Positions 57,791 to 64,000 of a DNA stretch of 64,000 nt are shown here, piece after piece. The notes beneath the pieces are model-generated. The model worked only from the letters and a program-made list of their open reading frames with translations, was not told the DNA's origin and ran no database searches. The stretch is from Gymnogyps californianus (Eukaryota; Chordata; Aves; Accipitriformes; Cathartidae). The first letter of the stretch is position 1; each line of letters begins with the position of its first letter. The stretch is taken from NCBI RefSeq assembly GCF_018139145.2, contig NC_059473.1, positions 69,546,707 through 69,610,706 of the forward strand. Direction: 5' to 3'. Both the position numbers and the translations under genes were made by a program.

Positions 57791-60700
57791 CTCCATGTAA
57801 ATGCCTCCTCCCTGGCAGTCATCTGGGCCACAGGAGTATCCTCGGGGTGACGTCTCTGACTTTGATCAGTTAATCTGTCCTAAAGCTGTGAAATGCTAAA
57901 AAGATGAAGATTTAATAAAAATTGCTGTCTTCTCACAAAAAAACAAACACCCTTAAGTTTCAACTACTGAAGAAATTCTGAAATCTTTTCTGTCAGTAAA
58001 AAAGTCTAGCTGTTTTCTATCACAATTGGCATGAAATACCAGTATCAATTTGGATCAGGAGAAAGCAGAGTGTGTTGAAACCTGTGGTGTCTGCAAGGTT
58101 CAGATTCATCTTCAAATGAGGCTAAATGTGATGCACTGTTTTATGCAAACTGGATGAACTCAAGCCATAAGCTATAGCAATAAGGTAGTGCTATATTTGG
58201 AAAGTTTAGCCTTGTTGTAGGTCTTACCTAATCTGATTGCTAACGTGTAATATAAAACAAGGTATTTATGGGAAGAAACATACACAATATATATTTCTTT
58301 CCGTGAGCCATCTAATATAACTCAGTTGAAGCAAAAAAAGAAGAAATCAGTTCCTTACTTCAGAGTTCCACCAAGTAACAAATGACAAACAACTTTTTAT
58401 TGTGCTCATCTCCACCATGGCTTCAGTGAAGGTTTCAATTCACCTGAATAGTAACAGTCTTTAATCAATGCAGTGAAGATAGTGGATTCAATGCTGCCGT
58501 CTGTGGATTCATATCATCACTCCACTAGCTGTTTTTCTTTTCTGACAGGCTTCAGTCACTTCATTTTCTCACATTTCTGGCTCAGCAGTTCAGAATGAAG
58601 CTGGGCTGATGTTGCTGTAGGAATTGTTCAAGGTTTTCTCTATAAATTTCTTTTGCTTATACTCTGCAGGCTTCTTATTTATAAGCATCAATGGTTATTT
58701 TTCTCCCCGCTTTTCTGAAGTCATAGTATTAATACACAGGATTTTGCTTTTGAAGCTTCAAGGCAAGCATATTAAAGCGACTGCTACACAGTAAATATAA
58801 CATCAATTTACACTGGATTTTCAGGTGTTTACAATTTAAACTAGCAGGAAGGTCCTTCTCAGAAAACTGAAAATTCTATATTGTAATTCAAATTCCTACT
58901 GTTCACCTTTAATAGGTCATTTTTCAATATCATATCAAAGTTCCGAAGGCAATTTTTTATTTACCATAGCAAGAACATACATAGATATCTCAACCATTCC
59001 TCATTCTTTTAGGATTACCTTGCAGATCTCAATCAAATGGCAAAACCAGAATGCTCTACTTGTCAGAAATCAGCGTTTGGCCTAGCTATGGAAATGAAAC
59101 ATAATATATTTAATTAGGGTGCTATAGTGATTGCTACTATTAATAGGTTTTGTTGTCTTGTCACTTTTTATTACAGGTTAAGTAATTATTGTACTTTTCA
59201 ACAGAATGAGCTATCCAGAATGAAGCACTGATGTGACAGATGTCTCATTGAGGAGTAAACATGATATTTGGAAAAGATGCTTTTTTTTCTGGCACTATGC
59301 AAGTTATCTCCAGCTAAAACCTCACAACATCCTAGTCATATTTTACACTAAACACTTCTAGTTCTGTGTACAGGAATTAATATGCATTTAGTACATGTTT
59401 GTAGAAGGAAAATAAGATTAAATTATACAGATGCATCTATACATACTGGTGATATCCAGGTGACAAACAGCAGAGATATGTGATAAATTCCGTCTGCCTT
59501 CGAGTTTATGTATTGATTTTTTTTATAGCACCCACCACACCAAGTGTGAATTATACTTGCAGCTCTGAACACTCCACCTGCACTCTGCCCACTACTCCAT
59601 TTCTTCCAAGATTACTTGTAACTTATCACACCTCTACACAGTGTGAAATGTTTGCCATTTTTATTTCTAAAACTTATCTTCTAAGGATGTGTTTTTTTCT
59701 TCACTGAAAAGTTACAGTCATTTAAGAGGCAACACAGGCTACATAGAAAGCAAGAACAGGGAGGAGTTGTAGCTTTGACACCTTGTGACACTATATCTAG
59801 AAAGAGAAGCTACACAAATTCCTGTAAGGAGAGTGAACTTGCTTCCAGTGGACAACCACCATTTCAGTTTGAGGGGCCTAAGGATACCATAATTTTTTTT
59901 TTCTCAAATAGCTGCCTCTGCAGTGACATTTGAATTGCCTAATAGCTAATGGGCACTGTTTGGCATGTGCTGTCCAATAACTCCTAGTAAATAACATACT
60001 AGCTTCAAGGACTTCCATGAAAACTGTACCTACTTTACAATATAACTTTCCAAATGTTATCATTCGCGTTACTCTCATCCATGCAAAATAGGTTATTACT
60101 AATATAAAGACATACTACAATTTTTAAAGTACAATGACCTGAAGAACTCATGTGCTGCTTCACTGCCTGTATGTTGCCAGAGCTCTCAGCTGTTTAGACC
60201 AACCATCCTTGTATATTCCGTATACTGACACCTGCAGAGCTCTGTTTTACCATCTGCTTGGTGTGCCAAGCATTACAGTTACATACACACTGCATGCCCA
60301 AATTTAGCATTGAGAAAACACAGCTTTCACTTTGTAGATGGTACTTACCAGGTCTACACTGTAACGTTTGAAAACCCAGATCACTTCAGTGCATTTATCC
60401 TCACTACATATGAGGATAGGGGATAGTTTAATATTATGATCTGTTTTATTTAGGCACAGGAAGACTTGGAAGTCTTACCCAAATTTTAATAGAATTCCTG
60501 CAGTCAACATGAAACTGAAATGCGTTGCTTAACTTTCAGGACCAAAGATTGATCCATGCTGTCCTCTTAGCCTCGGAAAATGAATTATATTCTCATTAAA
60601 ATCAATGGCCAACTCACTGCTGAATATAATGCTTTAACTTACGTCATTCCTACACACCATACATGTCATAGACGTTTATCTGTAAAGTGTGAACATTCAT

Positions 60701-63700
60701 TTCAATGCCTTATTTAAGCCCACTTACTTTGCTTAGTAATAAACTCATTTTTAATACTAATTAAGCTCATTCTTATGCAGAGATAAGAACTTGAGTTTTG
60801 TTGTTTTAGGGATCCAGACTTTCCAGTACTGTCTAAATGTCTCCATCCCAGAGAATGGCATTTGGCAGTTAGTCACTTATTCATATGTGATGCTACTGGG
60901 AAAGAATGGATGCCATAAGTATGTAGGGGATCATTGCATCTACCTCCTGTCAACATCTTTCCCAAACGGCAAGGACATTTTACTTTTATAGTTCCTGGCT
61001 GGAAAGATGAGGCAGTTGGCAGAAATGCAGCCGTTATAAAAGGGAAGTAGTTCAGACAGGGCAGGGATGCATAAAAGAAGATGTTTTCTCCATCTTTTAC
61101 TGGGAAGAGATTTAATTCCCCATTAATACTCCAGCTATTTGCAATGGCAATTTGGGATCTCACAGTGGCATCTGTGGCCAAATGTTAGTGCTTAAACCAT
61201 GTGTACTCCGAAGTTCTTCTAACAGTCTGTCATTAAATATAACCTGACACAAGTTAAGTCGTGCCAATATGACATGAAGACTGTGCTACTGCAAAGCATT
61301 CTACCTTAAAAAAGCCTTGAATAACATTTTGGTGGCTGAATATGCAGTATTGCTTTGAGCTTTCAGATCCCAGGGAGTGAAAACAAACCCTCTCCATCCA
61401 TACAACACTCAAACATAAAAGCATCCGGTGTCTTTTTTTATGACATAGACCAGTTTTGGAAGCTTCAGAGGTGAACGTGCACACATGTATCCAGTCATTC
61501 TTTGCTGGTGTATTCTTCCAGCTTTCAGCAGTTAGCAGCTTACAGACTGATCTGCTCTCATGCACGAGCCTCTGACACACTGCTGTGAAACTTGGAAACT
61601 GTAGAAGGATGCACGGCATTTGTACACTTCAGGTCAGGCAACGGCTTTCCCATGGGGTGGGGGCAACAAGAAAACTGTCAGTGACTTGACAGTCTGTCAT
61701 CCTTTGTATTCCCCAATTCACTGGGTTAGATGCTCTTCTTATTTAGGCACTGATCCCACATCCTACCCTTCCCCACCCCTTCCCCACGCAAATGCAGTCC
61801 AGTATCAGAATACTAGGAAAGAATCCCACTGGAGTTACAAGGGTTTTCTTTTCTTCATGTCAGGGATATATGGCACAGAGGCTTGAGATGTGGTTTTATA
61901 AAAATCCTCCAAATACCATAGAATAACGCTACTATGAAAGCTGGTATGAGGGAAGAAAAGAGTCCATTTTTATATGTATGTTTTAAAGCGATCTCATCTG
62001 AAAAATTACTAGTAATTTACTATCAACTGTTTTACTTGGCTTAAATCTTATCTCTTATTCTGACTTTACTTTTTCATTTCTCATCTTGTACATACTTTCC
62101 AGTTAAAATGCCATAAAACAAATAATTTAAATTTATTTCTTATGGATAACTACACTGCAGTTAACATTGAGATGAAACAGCTGAAAGAACTTTCAAACTA
62201 TTTTCAGTAGTAAAATGGTACCTGCAAACATTCATCAACAGGAAAAAGCTACTTGGCCAATTTTGACAGCCAAACAGCTGCTCTAGAAAGATATATCAAG
62301 TCTTTTAATGAGAGAAAAAAGTTACCTGTTAATTACTTTTATCTAATTATTTTGCATCAGAATTGTCACAGACATGTAAATATGGCAAGTTTTTCCTTCT
62401 GAAAGTAAATGAGAGAATACAGACTGGCAACTAAAAGAGGTCTGTTTTCTACTTCTACAAACTACTTGCTAAAATGTCTATCTGTGTCACGTTTTAATTA
62501 ACAAACCAGCATATCTATTTATATATTCACATATAGTATTTAAAATGAAAAATAACTTGGCAAGTCCATCTAATTTTATAAAGGTATAATTTAAATTTTA
62601 TGAATTCTTGAATTAATATTTTTAAACTTTAGTGGTGGTGGCTATGACAAATTTTAAAAACAGTGAATGAATAAAGAAGCAAACTTAAGTATTTTGCCTG
62701 CTAGAGAAAAGCAATATTAGTTTGGAGGCAAATTATCATAAAATGCTTTTCTTAATTTGGGGGACCTCAAACATTAATTTTCATAGAAAACAATTTTTTC
62801 TTTTATGTTACTTTAGTATTGTTTAATAGGCAGAGTGGAGCCTTTGAATCAATTTCTGCTGCCAAAATTCAACAGCTCATGTAGAAAGTTTATTTCTTCA
62901 GGATAAAATGTCATTGAAGAATTGTCTACATTTTTTTTATCATTTAGAGTATTTTGGTTGATTTCTTCCCTCTTTCCCCAAAGAGTAGTCCTGGAAAAAA
63001 GGTTTAGCTAAATTTGGCTCAGCTAATTGGAATTTCACCTGAAAACTGATGCAGCTGAAAATCAGTTCATTTAGTTAGTTAATCCATGTGGTGGTGTTCA
63101 AGTCAACCCTGCAAAACGTTTATATATGATAACATATATGCTAGGAATCATATTGAGGTTGTTTCATAATTGTGGTTTTAAAGATGTCATCATCAGTATA
63201 TAGGAAAGCACTGCTGATTGAATTACTTCTTTGTTACTTTCTGTGGAGAATATTCCCCTTTCTGTAGTCTGTTACAAAAATTTCAGTCTAATTCATATTA
63301 CTATGGTACCTGGGTTGGCAGCTGAGGATAGCAGACATCTATTGGGAAAGTTAAACTATGCATGAGGAGAAATATAGGTCTAAAAAGATGGAAAATAATG
63401 TTTTGTTAAAAATAATATCTAAAGAGCAACAAAGAAATGCGTTACTAGTTGTTGGATTATAGTATGCATTTGCCCATTTGGAAAATAGAATTTACACATA
63501 GCAAACATCACTGTTATGTTACAAGAGAGATCAATACACTAAAATTAATGGAATTAATTTTTTTAGAAGGAAAATGGAGGAGAAATATTTCTGTCTAGAT
63601 ATCTATAAAAAAAATTATGTTATCAGAGCTGAGTAATATTGAAGCTTGGCTGAGCTTTATTTGTCCATCTGAAGCAGCCCAGGCAAACAATGCCAGATAC

Positions 63701-64000
63701 TCATGTTCTTTCACTCCCAAATTGAATCCTAGATATGAATCAAATATATACCTATTGCATAGTTTACTTTTGAAGCATAGACTGTTGTCTAGGAGACCTA
63801 AACAACATTCATTTTTCCTTTCACCACACTACAAATTAGTCAGAGCCAGTATGCTTGACATGCTGAAAGATCACAGATAGGCCCCTTGTGACTCTTTTAG
63901 AGAAGATGCTATATAAATGTATTGTGTTGTTACTGCACTGAAGAGACTGTCTAAATTCTCCATTGCTCATAGGTCAAAACCAACACATTTCAAGACACAG
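57791..64000. other. Unique AT-rich sequence, no gene seen
   Basis: Six kilobases with no supportable gene. The longest open frames (121 codons minus at 61.25-61.62 kb, 102 codons minus at 60.87-61.18 kb) have no domain I recognise and no consistent splice sites. A possible SINE tail near 63.9 kb is listed separately. Confidence 0.5.
63878..63945 (+). mobile_element. Possible MIR/CORE-SINE 3' tail
   Basis: TTGTGACTCTTTTAGAGAAG then ATGCTATATAAATGTATTGT resembles the amniote MIR tail 'GGTGCTATATAAATGC' after a GAGAT-like segment. Short and diverged. Confidence 0.35.

Noticed and set aside
61254..61619. 121-codon minus-strand frame
   Set aside because: No recognisable domain; ends are not bordered by convincing splice sites.

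Overview
The window looks like avian nuclear DNA, most likely from a neoavian bird. It is AT-rich, with no operon-like gene packing and no long open reading frame. Its repeats are typical of birds: 5'-truncated CR1 LINEs, solo LTRs resembling avian ERVL-type endogenous retroviruses (TG...CA termini, 5-bp target duplications), old CR1 copies of the kind shared by birds, crocodilians and turtles, and worn tRNA-derived SINE pieces. I found no protein-coding gene, rRNA, true tRNA or CRISPR array that I can defend. The short open frames are mostly chance openings or lie inside retroelements. I read the window as intergenic or deep-intron sequence.

Layout. Bases 1-330 are a minus-strand LTR cut by the window edge. 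From 331 to about 10.3 kb the sequence is mostly unique, with one GC-richer patch near 2 kb. A small, internally deleted LTR lies at 10,355-10,572. From 10.6 to 25.5 kb the sequence is largely unique, with a G-quadruplex-prone tract at 11.8 kb, a C16 run at 15.7 kb, probable old minus-strand CR1 at 17.6-17.9 kb and 23.6-23.8 kb, and a GC-rich patch at 21 kb. A recognisable CR1 3' end follows at 25.55-26.29 kb. Two tRNA-like SINE heads occur at 26.6-26.9 kb, and a convergent pair of tRNA-like heads at 34.1-34.2 kb. A second CR1 3' end occupies 39.8-40.6 kb.

From 42 to 55 kb repeats are denser: old CR1 pieces at 42.0, 45.5, 46.3 and 54.4 kb, plus two closely similar same-strand solo LTRs at 48.1 and 51.5 kb. 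Each of those LTRs keeps its own 5-bp target duplication, so they are separate insertions and not one provirus. From 55 to 64 kb the sequence is unique and AT-rich, with two possible MIR-like scraps.

No set of genes here works together. The functional candidates are the LTR promoter and polyadenylation signals, a 16-bp palindrome near 27.7 kb, the G-rich tract, and an exon-like open stretch at 34.87-35.00 kb that is open on both strands. No new biological system is evident. All family assignments come from reading by eye, with no database search.
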